A stretch of 21,597 nucleotides of DNA from DASSLY01 sp035689185 (GTDB lineage Bacteria > Actinomycetota > Actinomycetes > Actinomycetales > Dermatophilaceae): NCBI GenBank assembly GCA_035689185.1, contig DASSLY010000130.1:1-21597 (forward strand), written 5' to 3'. Both the position numbers and the translations under genes were made by a program. Below, in pieces: positions 14,031 through 21,152 of the stretch (position 1 is its first letter; each line of letters opens with the position of its first letter). The notes under the pieces are model-generated. The model was not told the DNA's origin. It saw only the letters and a program-made list of their open reading frames with translations, and searched no databases.

Positions 14031-16648
14031 GGGGGTCCTTCCTGCTCGGGCACGGTGGCCGGGTAGGGCAGCGGGGCCCGGCGACCGGACCGCAGCGACC
14101 GGACCACGCCTATCACCATGACGACTCCCGCACCGACGCCGAGCACCCAGAAGATCCAGGTCGCGGTGGGCCGGACCCGCAGATCGACCGCGGCGGGCGC
14201 GCCCAGTGGCGTGCCGTTCGCGGTGCGCAGCGTGGCGACGATCCGCACGCGGCCGGACGCGGTGGCCGTCACGGCCTGACGCACCGACGCCCGGCTGCGC
14301 GCCCCGATGCGCAGCGGCGCGGGCTGTCCCTCGATTCGCAGCCGGTTCGCCTCGGCGCCGGGCACGGTGAGGTGCACCTGCACGTCGCGCACCTCCACGC
14401 TCAACGCGTTGACGACGGTGATCTGGATCAGTCCCTGGTCGGCGAAGAAGTTGATCGTGCGCGGCTCGACATGGATCCCGCCAGCCAGCGCGGCGACGGC
14501 GGCCTGGGTGGCTCTGTCGAGGGCCGCGAAGGCCGTGGCCTGCCCGCGCCAGCGGGTGGACAGCAGCTGTTGCTGGGCGTCGGTCCACCCGGTTCGGAAC
14601 GCGGTGCGCGGACCGTCCTGGGCGAGCATGTCGGCGATGCCCTCGACCTGGTGCAGGGTGCGTGGGATGGCGCCCAGCCGGTTCGGCGTCAGCGGCGATG
14701 CCCTGACGGTCGCAGCCGGAATGGTGGTCCGCACGGGGGTGCCCGGCACGCGCTCCGGTCGAGCCGTCACGGCCTGCGCCAGCACCTGCTGGGTGTCCAC
14801 CGGCCGCAGCCAGGCGGCGCTACGGATGGCGGCGAAGAACGCGTGCAGGCTGGCCGGTTCGGCGGCGAAGGACCGCGGCGCGGTCACCAGGACCGGCCGG
14901 GGCGTTCCCGGCCGCTCCGCCAATAGCGCAAGGCTGTCCGCGAGGAACCGCTGGGTCGCCGCGCTGACCTGCGCCGGCGTCCCCGCTCGGGCGAACTGCC
15001 CGCTCAGCGCGTCGTCGGCGGCCAGCAGCGGCAGGCCGTCGGCGGTCTTGCGGGCCGCGCCGCCGGTGAAGCCGCTCTGGCTGGGCAGCTGCGACACCCA
15101 GGTGACCGCCGCGGTGAGGCCGCTGCCGGTGTACACGTGGCGCAGCGTCGCCTCCCGCGCGGCGGTGACCGGGCCGCCGACGGGCCAGGCCACCGCGCCG
15201 CCGGTGACCGTGGCACCGAGCAGCCCGGCCAGGTCGGTGGCCCGGCCGAGCAGGTCGCGCAGGAGCGGGTTGCCCGGCGCAGCCGCCAGGAGCGCGGTGA
15301 GGTCGGGGTCGGCGTACGGCAGCTGCCAGACGGTATGCCGCGCAGCGTCTGCCCGCAGTCGCTCTAGCAGATCAGCGGACAGCTGGGGGACCTCGTCGCC
15401 CCCCGGTGTGCTCGGTGTGCTCGGTGTGCTCGGGGTGGGGGCGGGTGCGGGAGGCGAGCTGGTCGCCGTGCCGGGCGAGCTCGGCGTGCCGACCGTGCCG
15501 GGCGTGCTCGGCGTGGGGCCGGGTGCGGGAGGCGAGATGGTGGCCGGCGAGGCGGGCGAGGTGGTGGCCGGCGAAGCGGCCGGGGACGCCGGCCGCGTGC
15601 CGGTGGGTGTGCCGGCTGGCGTGCCGGTGGGAGTGGCGGCGGCCGTGACGGTGGGCGTGACGGTGGGCGTGCTGGCGGGGAACCTGGCGGCGGGTGCGGG
15701 CCCGAGGACCGCGGGGTCGACCGCCCAGGTCACCGGCTCGCCGGTGGTGGCCTCGACCAGTCGCTGCAGCCGTGATGCCGGGCCGACTGCAGCGGTCCAG
15801 GCGGCGTTGCGGGCGGCGCTCGGGGGGCCGAACAACGCCGGCGCCGGATCGAGCGTCAGCGGGACGGCGAACGCTATCGAGAGCGGCTGGTACTCCTTGA
15901 CCCGTGAGTAGGCAAGAAACGAGTGCGCCTGCGCCAGCCTGACCGCGCCCCCACCGCTTCGGAGCTCGACGGCGAGCGGCAGCGCGGCGAACGGCGCCGA
16001 GGCGGCCGCCGACCGGAGGCTCGCCGAGGGGACCGTGAGCCGAACAAGGCCCGCCTGGCCCGGGTCCAGCCTGGGCGTCGGGACCCGCGCGACCTCGGTC
16101 GCCACACCGGACAGCTCCCTGGCCGCGGCCCAGCCGGCCACGTCGGCCCGGCTCGCCAGGCGGCGACCGTCCAGGACGGCGACGACCTGCCCGTCGGCCA
16201 ACGGCTGGTCGCCGGTGTTGACCACCGTCACGCCGATGCGGACGGGCGTGCCGGCGGGGGCGACGGCGGGCTGGACAGAACTCACGGTGAGCCGGGCCGT
16301 CACGTCGGCGGTCCGAGCCGGAGCCCGGGTCGGTGCAGTCAGGGCGGCGGTCCGAGCCGGAGCCCGGGTCGTGATGGCGGCGGTCCGAGCCGGAGCCCGG
16401 GTCGTGATGGCGGCGGGCCAGGCGACGAGGGGGCCGTGGCCGGTGAGGGGCACGTGGACGGCGGCGGGCACGCCGACCGTGGCAGGCAGCAGCAGGATCG
16501 CGGCCACCAACAGCAGCCGGGCCGTCGCACGCGTCACAGACTTCCAGTGCGTCCAGTGCGTCCGGTGCGTGGCGGAGCGGACCCGGCGGCATACCGGCCT
16601 GTGTCGCCGGTGAGGAGGGCCAGCTCGCACCCCCCTCAGCGGGGTCAT
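14027..16648 (-). CDS. DUF6049-type secreted/anchored envelope protein (Rv3909-like)
   Basis: A large 873-residue protein from the Nudix-murJ gap of Actinobacteria, of unknown biochemical function. It has a membrane signal near residues 40-65 (RLLLVAAILLLPATVGVP), a repeated Thr/Arg/Ala/Pro segment, and an Ig-like strand region (VTARLTVSSVQPAVAPAGTPVRIGVTVVNTG). A long Pro/Thr/Ser linker (about 315-420) is followed by an alpha/beta region (ADLLERLRADAA, TVWQLPYADPDLTALL) resembling polysaccharide-deacetylase-like folds. A second beta domain, one membrane helix (about 828-850, WIFWVLGVGAGVVMVIGVV) and a short basic tail end it. Most of it would sit outside the membrane beside MurJ. The ATG at 16648 overlaps the Nudix stop as ATGA; it gives a long N-terminal region, so GTG at 16537 is an alternative start. 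Confidence 0.8.
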   Translation of the reverse strand: MTPLRGVRAGPPHRRHRPVCRRVRSATHRTHWTHWKSVTRATARLLLVAAILLLPATVGVPAAVHVPLTGHGPLVAWPAAITTRAPARTAAITTRAPARTAALTAPTRAPARTADVTARLTVSSVQPAVAPAGTPVRIGVTVVNTGDQPLADGQVVAVLDGRRLASRADVAGWAAARELSGVATEVARVPTPRLDPGQAGLVRLTVPSASLRSAAASAPFAALPLAVELRSGGGAVRLAQAHSFLAYSRVKEYQPLSIAFAVPLTLDPAPALFGPPSAARNAAWTAAVGPASRLQRLVEATTGEPVTWAVDPAVLGPAPAARFPASTPTVTPTVTAAATPTGTPAGTPTGTRPASPAASPATTSPASPATISPPAPGPTPSTPGTVGTPSSPGTATSSPPAPAPTPSTPSTPSTPGGDEVPQLSADLLERLRADAARHTVWQLPYADPDLTALLAAAPGNPLLRDLLGRATDLAGLLGATVTGGAVAWPVGGPVTAAREATLRHVYTGSGLTAAVTWVSQLPSQSGFTGGAARKTADGLPLLAADDALSGQFARAGTPAQVSAATQRFLADSLALLAERPGTPRPVLVTAPRSFAAEPASLHAFFAAIRSAAWLRPVDTQQVLAQAVTARPERVPGTPVRTTIPAATVRASPLTPNRLGAIPRTLHQVEGIADMLAQDGPRTAFRTGWTDAQQQLLSTRWRGQATAFAALDRATQAAVAALAGGIHVEPRTINFFADQGLIQITVVNALSVEVRDVQVHLTVPGAEANRLRIEGQPAPLRIGARSRASVRQAVTATASGRVRIVATLRTANGTPLGAPAAVDLRVRPTATWIFWVLGVGAGVVMVIGVVRSLRSGRRAPLPYPATVPEQEGPP
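15400..15680. repeat. Low-complexity Pro/Thr/Ser linker with short direct repeats in the DUF6049 gene
   Basis: Short GTGCTCGGT-type repeats (9 bp, 15408-15435) and longer related blocks encode PSTPSTPSTPG and similar runs. GGTGCGGGAGGCGAG occurs twice (about 15443 and 15523). These are typical of a flexible extracytoplasmic spacer. Confidence 0.75.
16307..16414. repeat. Three tandem copies of a ~33-bp repeat near the 5' end of the DUF6049 gene
   Basis: Copies begin at 16307, 16346 and 16379 with GGCGGTCCGAGCCGGAGCCC; spacings are 39 and 33 bases. The translated unit is TRAPARTA plus a short spacer, just after the predicted signal or membrane segment. Confidence 0.85.
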
Positions 16649-17148
16649 CCGGCGCCCGCCAACCGCTCCCACGCGACCTGGGCGATCCGGCGTTCGTTGG
16701 GGAAGGTGAGCTGCCGGTGCACGTCCTCCAGCGGGAACCAGGCGACGTCGAAGGCCTCGTGGTCCGGGTCGTTATCGACGCTCAGCTCCCCGCCGGTGGC
16801 CTCCAGCAGATAGTGATGGACGACCTTGTGCACCCGCTTCTCGTGGGTGGCGAACCAGTAGTCGACCGTGCCCAATGTGGTGAGCACCCGGCCGGTGATG
16901 CCGGTTTCCTCGGCCACCTCACGGGCTGCGGCCTGCTCCAGCGTCTCCGCACCCTCCGGATGGCCCTTGGGCAGGCACCACTCGACCCGGCCGGCCCGGT
17001 TGCGACGGGCGATGACCGCGACCATGGCGTGGCCCGCGTCGACACCCACGACGATGCCGCCCGCGGAGGTCTCCTCGACCACGGGCAGCCGGCGGGACGC
17101 GTGGGGCGGTGGATGCGGCGTCGGCTCCTCGGTCAGCCGGTCGGTCAC
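16645..17148 (-). CDS. mutT4: Nudix hydrolase (MutT4-like)
   Basis: A 167-residue Nudix hydrolase of the MutT4 group, which acts on nucleoside diphosphate derivatives. The Nudix box spans residues 62-84 (G62, E68, REVAEETGI at 76-84) with every metal-binding Glu present. VEETSAGGIVV (24-34), WCLPKGH (57-63), DYWFATHEKRVHKVVHHYLL (96-115) and FDVAWFPLEDV match mycobacterial MutT4. It heads the minus-strand run and its TGA overlaps the next start as ATGA. I chose GTG 17148 because a TACAGT -10 lies six bases upstream, fitting a leaderless mRNA; GTG 17205 would add 19 residues. The physiological substrate cannot be told from sequence. Confidence 0.88.
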   Translation of the reverse strand: MTDRLTEEPTPHPPPHASRRLPVVEETSAGGIVVGVDAGHAMVAVIARRNRAGRVEWCLPKGHPEGAETLEQAAAREVAEETGITGRVLTTLGTVDYWFATHEKRVHKVVHHYLLEATGGELSVDNDPDHEAFDVAWFPLEDVHRQLTFPNERRIAQVAWERLAGAG

Positions 17149-17154
17149 TGGGTC

Positions 17155-17160
17155 ACTGTA
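17155..17160 (-). promoter_or_regulatory. -10 element for a leaderless mRNA of the mutT4-murJ-sigM operon
   Basis: On the minus strand TACAGT fits the actinobacterial -10 pattern TANNNT and is followed after six bases by the GTG at 17148. Transcription would start at the start codon itself. The -35 region is weak. Confidence 0.45.
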
Positions 17161-17273
17161 GCCACGAGGTGCTAGGCCGACGGGGCGCAGCACGGGTGAC
17201 GGCACGGTTGCGGCGCCGGCCGGAGCGCCGGTATCGGCACGCTCGCACGGTCGGGGCGTGGTGGGACTGGCCT

Positions 17274-17279
17274 AGGCTT
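17274..17279 (+). promoter_or_regulatory. -10 element for a leaderless pcnA mRNA
   Basis: TAGGCT matches the actinobacterial -10 pattern and lies seven bases before the GTG at 17287, the spacing of leaderless transcripts. No ribosome binding site is visible before that GTG, which agrees. No clear -35 was seen. Confidence 0.45.
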
Positions 17280-17286
17280 GCTCGGC

Positions 17287-18744
17287 GTGTCCCCGAACGG
17301 CTCGCTTCTGCCCAAGGCCGTTCGGCGGCTGGCTCCGGTGCTTCCGCTGCTCGTCGAGGCCGGGCAGCGGTTCGCCGACGCCGGTCACGAACTGGCACTT
17401 GTCGGGGGCCCGGTGCGCGATGCGTTCCTCGGCCGCGACTTCCCCGACCTCGACTTCGCCACGTCGGCCACGCCGGAGCAGTCCGAGGCGGTCATGGCCG
17501 GCTGGGCACATGCGACATGGGACGTGGGTCGCGCGTATGGCACGATCGGCGCGCGCCGAGGCGAGCGGCTGCTGGAGGTGACGACCTACCGCGCGGACGC
17601 CTACGACCGGCAGACCCGCAAGCCGCTGGTCGCCTTCGGCCGGAGCCTGGAGGAGGATCTGGCCCGGCGCGACTTCACGGTGAACGCGATGGCGTTGCGG
17701 CTGCCGTCGCTGGCCTTCGTCGACCCCTTCGGGGGCCGCCTCGACCTGGACCGACGCGTGCTGCGGACCCCGTCCTCGCCGGAGCAGTCCTTCGGTGACG
17801 ACCCGCTACGGATGATGCGTGCCGCCCGGTTCGCGGCGCAGCTGGGCTTCAGCGTCGACCCGGAGGTCGCGCAGGCGATGCGGAAGATGGCGGCGTCGCT
17901 TGCCATCGTCAGTCCGGAGCGGGTGCTCGCCGAGTTCACCAAGCTGCTGCTGGCCGACCGGCCCCGACCGGGGCTCGTGCTGTTCGTCGAGACTGGACTG
18001 GCGCAGCTCGTGCTGCCCGAGCTGCCGGCGCTGCAGCTGGAGATCGACGAGCACCACCGGCACAAGGACGTGTACGAGCACTCGCTCACGGTGCTGGACC
18101 AGGCGATCGCGTTAGAGGGTCCCCCGGGCGGGCCGGAGGACGGAGTGCCCGGGCCGGATCTGGTGCTCCGGCTCGCCGCGCTGCTGCACGACATCGGCAA
18201 GCCGGCCACCCGCCGGTTCGAGCCGGGCGGCGGGGTCAGCTTTCACCACCACGAGGTGGTCGGGGCGAAGCTGGCCCGCAAGCGGATGACGGCGATGCGG
18301 TTCGCCAAGGAGACAACAGAGGCGGTGTCCCGCCTGGTCGAGCTGCACCTGCGGTTCCACGGCTACGGGCGGGGGGAGTGGACCGACGCGGCGGTTCGCC
18401 GCTACGTCCACGACGCCGGCCCGTTGCTGTCGCGGCTGCACCGGCTCACCCGGGCCGACTGCACCACGCGCAACGTCCGCAAGGCCCAGCAGCTGGCGCG
18501 CACCTACGACGCCCTGGAGCAGCGGATCGCGCAGCTGCAGGCTCAGGAGCAGCTGGATGCGGTGCGCCCGGAGCTGAACGGTCACCAGATCGCCGAGATC
18601 CTCGGCATCCCGCCGGGGCCGGTGCTCGGCCGGGCCTACAAGTACCTGCTCGCGGTGCGGCTGGACCAGGGCCCGATCGGTCCGGACGCCGCCCGGGACC
18701 GCCTGCTCGCCTGGTGGGCGGACCAGCCGGAGGCTCAGTCGTAG
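17287..18744 (+). CDS. pcnA: CCA tRNA nucleotidyltransferase (HD-domain type)
   Basis: A 485-residue class II nucleotidyltransferase that builds or repairs the 3' CCA end of tRNA. Motifs: ELALVGGPVRDAFLG (35-49), metal-binding DLDF (54-57), the neck RRDFTVNAMA (127-136) and DPLRMMRAARFAAQLGF (172-188). A C-terminal HD domain has HRHKDVYEHSL and LLHDIGKPATRR, and a late HEVVGAKLARKRM segment. It is annotated pcnA in actinobacteria although CCA addition is the expected activity. The GTG at 17287 follows a -10-like TAGGCT; a TTG at 17278 is a less likely start. It diverges from mutT4, and its 3' end overlaps the opposing 139-aa gene by 10 bases. Confidence 0.95.
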   Translation: MSPNGSLLPKAVRRLAPVLPLLVEAGQRFADAGHELALVGGPVRDAFLGRDFPDLDFATSATPEQSEAVMAGWAHATWDVGRAYGTIGARRGERLLEVTTYRADAYDRQTRKPLVAFGRSLEEDLARRDFTVNAMALRLPSLAFVDPFGGRLDLDRRVLRTPSSPEQSFGDDPLRMMRAARFAAQLGFSVDPEVAQAMRKMAASLAIVSPERVLAEFTKLLLADRPRPGLVLFVETGLAQLVLPELPALQLEIDEHHRHKDVYEHSLTVLDQAIALEGPPGGPEDGVPGPDLVLRLAALLHDIGKPATRRFEPGGGVSFHHHEVVGAKLARKRMTAMRFAKETTEAVSRLVELHLRFHGYGRGEWTDAAVRRYVHDAGPLLSRLHRLTRADCTTRNVRKAQQLARTYDALEQRIAQLQAQEQLDAVRPELNGHQIAEILGIPPGPVLGRAYKYLLAVRLDQGPIGPDAARDRLLAWWADQPEAQS

Positions 18745-19154
18745 GACTTGCCCTGGCGGCGCTGCCGTTTCAGCTGCGCCTCGTACAGATGGCGCCGGCC
18801 GCCGGCCAGCTGCTTCCGCACCTGCTGCTCCACCTCGCGGAAGGCCCGGAAGTACCCGTCGTCGTAGGCCTCGAGGATCTGGAAAGTCCACATCCCCGGC
18901 AGCACATTGCGGCCCACCAGCTGCTGCTCGACCCGGTCGGCGACGTCCTGGTGGCCGGCCTTGCGGAACAGCTCCACCGCCTCGTCCAGCTTCATGTCCG
19001 CGGCACCGGTGAGCTGGTGGAAGTCGTAGAGGCGCCCGCGAGCCCGTTCGGTCTTCTCCAGCACTTCGGACAGCATCCCCAGCGCCTCGATGGTCGAGTC
19101 GTCCAGATCCTCCGGGGGCGTGTGCTCGGCGTCGTCCGCGGTGGGGGTACTCAT
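18735..19154 (-). CDS. Conserved actinobacterial helical protein of unknown function
   Basis: A 139-residue soluble, strongly helical protein. After an acidic, disordered start (1-20) come helices with ALGMLSEVLEKTERARGRLYDFHQLTGAADMKLDEAVELFRKAG, then VGRNVLPGMWTFQILEAYDDGYF and a charged tail (REVEQQVRKQLAGGRRHLYEAQLKRQRR). I know this type as a widely conserved actinobacterial hypothetical protein; the GRNVL.G.WTFQI.E..D..Y core is distinctive. No catalytic motif is seen. It lies 36 bases downstream of the 623-aa membrane protein gene on the same strand and overlaps pcnA by 10 bases tail to tail. The start at ATG 19154 has no obvious ribosome binding site. Confidence 0.75.
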   Translation of the reverse strand: MSTPTADDAEHTPPEDLDDSTIEALGMLSEVLEKTERARGRLYDFHQLTGAADMKLDEAVELFRKAGHQDVADRVEQQLVGRNVLPGMWTFQILEAYDDGYFRAFREVEQQVRKQLAGGRRHLYEAQLKRQRRQGKSYD

Positions 19155-19168
19155 GGGGCCAGCATCAC

Positions 19169-19184
19169 CCGGCCGGCCGGCCGG
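19169..19184. repeat. (CCGG)4 self-complementary run between two minus-strand genes
   Basis: Four CCGG units in the 36-base gap between the 623-aa and 139-aa genes could fold into a small hairpin. Its effect, if any, on expression of the downstream gene is unknown. Confidence 0.5.
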
Positions 19185-19190
19185 CGCACC

Positions 19191-21062
19191 TCACGCCGCC
19201 GCCTGCTGGTCCGTCTCGGCGGCGACCGCGGTGAACCCCCGGCCGGTGACCCGTTCCAGCGCCGCGAGCAACGGCCCGGCGACGACGCCGGCGCCGTAGC
19301 CCCATACCAGGGCCGAGATGGCGTCGACCCACGAGCCCCATGCGTGCCCGGCATACAGCAGGACCACCCCCGCCCAGGTGAGTGACGCGGCCACCAGCAG
19401 GAGCAGCAGCAGGTCCACGCTGCGCCGCTCGATCCGCGGCAGCAACCGTGCCGGCCACCAGCGCCCGCCGGGCCCGAACGTCAGGTCGCCGACCAGGTCC
19501 GGCGTTGGCGCCGCCGGTTCCAGGCCACGGGTGAGCACGTGGTCCTCGGTGCGCAACGGCAGGCCGGCCAGCAGCGACCTGGCCTGCTCCAGCAACGCGT
19601 CGACCTTGGCGGCCTGCAGCTGCTGCCAACCCATGGTGGCGAAGGCGTCCTCGGCCTCGCGGACCGCCTGTGCGGCCTGCTGGTAGCGGGTCAGGTCCGC
19701 GGCCAGGTACTGGACCCGGTCGCGGGCCGCGACCCCGGCCCGCAGCAAGTCCAGCGCCGGCAGCAGCCGCAGCAGCGCCGCCGTGGTCTCTAGCTCCTCC
19801 ATGAAGGGGCGGACGTCCGCGGGCCGGAGCTGGTGCAGGGCGGTCGGGTGTACGAGGGCCTCGGCGCCGGCGAGCAGCGCGGGCGCAGACACGGTCGCCT
19901 GCGCGCCGTGAGCCCGCAGCGCCGCCGCCAGGTCGTCGAACAGGTCCGCGGCGCGCGGCCAGGCCTGGATCGCCTGGGCGCACAGATCCACCTCGGCCAC
20001 CAGCAGCCGCAGGTCGTCGCTCACCTCGCTGACCGGCCGCGGCAGCACCGACCTCAGCCAGCCGAGCGAGCGGCGTTCCCGGTCCGCCTCCGCGGCCAGC
20101 TGCCTCATGGCCAGGGAGACCCCGGGCTCCAGCAGGAACGCCGGGCGGCCGCCGGCGCGGGGCGCCGCGGCCGCGCGGACCACGATCGCGTCCGCCGCTC
20201 TGGCCTGGGCCGGCAGCTCGAGCGCCTGCTCCTTCAGCACGGCGAACGGTCGCCGGTTGACCACCCAGGCCCGCTGGCCGACGGCGGCCAGGGTGCCGAG
20301 CACAGCCAGGAGCGCGGCCCACATCCAGCCGGCGGACGCGGTCACCGAGATCCCGGTGCTCTGGCCCCCGATCGCGAGCTCGCCGCGGTACACCCCGGGC
20401 CGCGGTGTCGCGGTGAGGTCGAGGACCACCGCGTCACCTCGGCAGGCGGTGCTGGCCTGGATCGCCGCGTTCCCGTCGTGCAGGGTGAGCGGCGGCCCGA
20501 CCCACGACGCCGGGCAGGTCCCAGGGGTGGTGGGGACGCGCACCTGCGCGTTGCGCGGCCCGCTGAACCAGGTCAGCCAGCCGCCGACCCGCCCGGTCCA
20601 GCTGCTCGACGCCGGGCGCGGCAGGTCCCCGGCGGCGCGCACCTCGCGCTGCACCAGGGTGGTGACCCCGTCCGCGGTTGTGCTCTCCAGGGTGAGCACG
20701 CCGGAGCCGGGCACCGGCGCGCCGACGGTGATCGCCAGGGTCTGCCCCCAGTCCAGCTTGCGGCGGACCTCCTCGGAGGTCTCCTGCTCACCGACGACGG
20801 TCAGCGCAAGGGCGGTGGTGCCGGCGGTGCCGTGGCCGGTCGGCCCGGCACCGACGACGAACCCGCGCACCGTGATGGACACCTGCTTGGTGGTCTGGTT
20901 GGCCAGCACGATGCTGCCGGCGCCCTCCGTGAACTGCAGCGGGCCCTCCGGCAGCAGGGCCACCGGCCCGTCCTGCTGAGTCGTCGCGGCCGCGCCGGTC
21001 GAGGCGACCCCCACCAGGCCGAGCACCGACAGCGCGATAGCGAGGAGTAGCCGGTGCGTCAT
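19191..21062 (-). CDS. Unknown secreted-ectodomain / three-TM membrane protein
   Basis: A 623-residue protein I do not recognise. It has a clear signal peptide (MTHRLLLAIALSVLGLVGVASTGAAA). An outer beta-rich region follows (about 27-243: SIVLANQTTKQVSITVRGF, GVLTLESTTADGVTTLVQREV) with two cysteines that could pair (TCPASW, STACRGD). A membrane helix lies near 246-266 (MWAALLAVLGTLAAVG). About 280 mostly helical cytoplasmic residues follow, containing many Leu/Ala heptad-like stretches. Two closely spaced membrane helices (about 552-602) precede a short tail. The layout suggests a sensor or scaffold linking the outside to the cytoplasm. A leaderless-type promoter lies just upstream. It is followed by the 139-aa gene and preceded by the TPR gene on the same strand. 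Confidence 0.75.
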   Translation of the reverse strand: MTHRLLLAIALSVLGLVGVASTGAAATTQQDGPVALLPEGPLQFTEGAGSIVLANQTTKQVSITVRGFVVGAGPTGHGTAGTTALALTVVGEQETSEEVRRKLDWGQTLAITVGAPVPGSGVLTLESTTADGVTTLVQREVRAAGDLPRPASSSWTGRVGGWLTWFSGPRNAQVRVPTTPGTCPASWVGPPLTLHDGNAAIQASTACRGDAVVLDLTATPRPGVYRGELAIGGQSTGISVTASAGWMWAALLAVLGTLAAVGQRAWVVNRRPFAVLKEQALELPAQARAADAIVVRAAAAPRAGGRPAFLLEPGVSLAMRQLAAEADRERRSLGWLRSVLPRPVSEVSDDLRLLVAEVDLCAQAIQAWPRAADLFDDLAAALRAHGAQATVSAPALLAGAEALVHPTALHQLRPADVRPFMEELETTAALLRLLPALDLLRAGVAARDRVQYLAADLTRYQQAAQAVREAEDAFATMGWQQLQAAKVDALLEQARSLLAGLPLRTEDHVLTRGLEPAAPTPDLVGDLTFGPGGRWWPARLLPRIERRSVDLLLLLLVAASLTWAGVVLLYAGHAWGSWVDAISALVWGYGAGVVAGPLLAALERVTGRGFTAVAAETDQQAAA

Positions 21063-21068
21063 GGCGAA

Positions 21069-21097
21069 ACCGTAGCCACCGGGCCAGGTGGTGTCCC
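21069..21097 (-). promoter_or_regulatory. Promoter for a leaderless mRNA of the 623-aa membrane protein
   Basis: On the minus strand GGGACA (21092-21097, -35, four of six matches to TTGACA), a 17-bp spacer and TACGGT (21069-21074, -10) lie six bases before the ATG at 21062. No ribosome binding site is present, which fits a leaderless transcript. This separates the gene from the upstream TPR gene. Confidence 0.55.
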
Positions 21098-21152
21098 GCA
21101 GGTTCCCCGGGGGGTTCCATCGAAGTCGTATGCCGTGCAGCCGAAGCGGCTA

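Noticed and set aside
12495..14066. Long plus-strand open frame (523 codons) opposite murJ
   Set aside because: It is antisense to a clear MurJ, lacks any family features and is His/Gly/Arg/Gln-rich as expected from the complement of GC-rich coding DNA.
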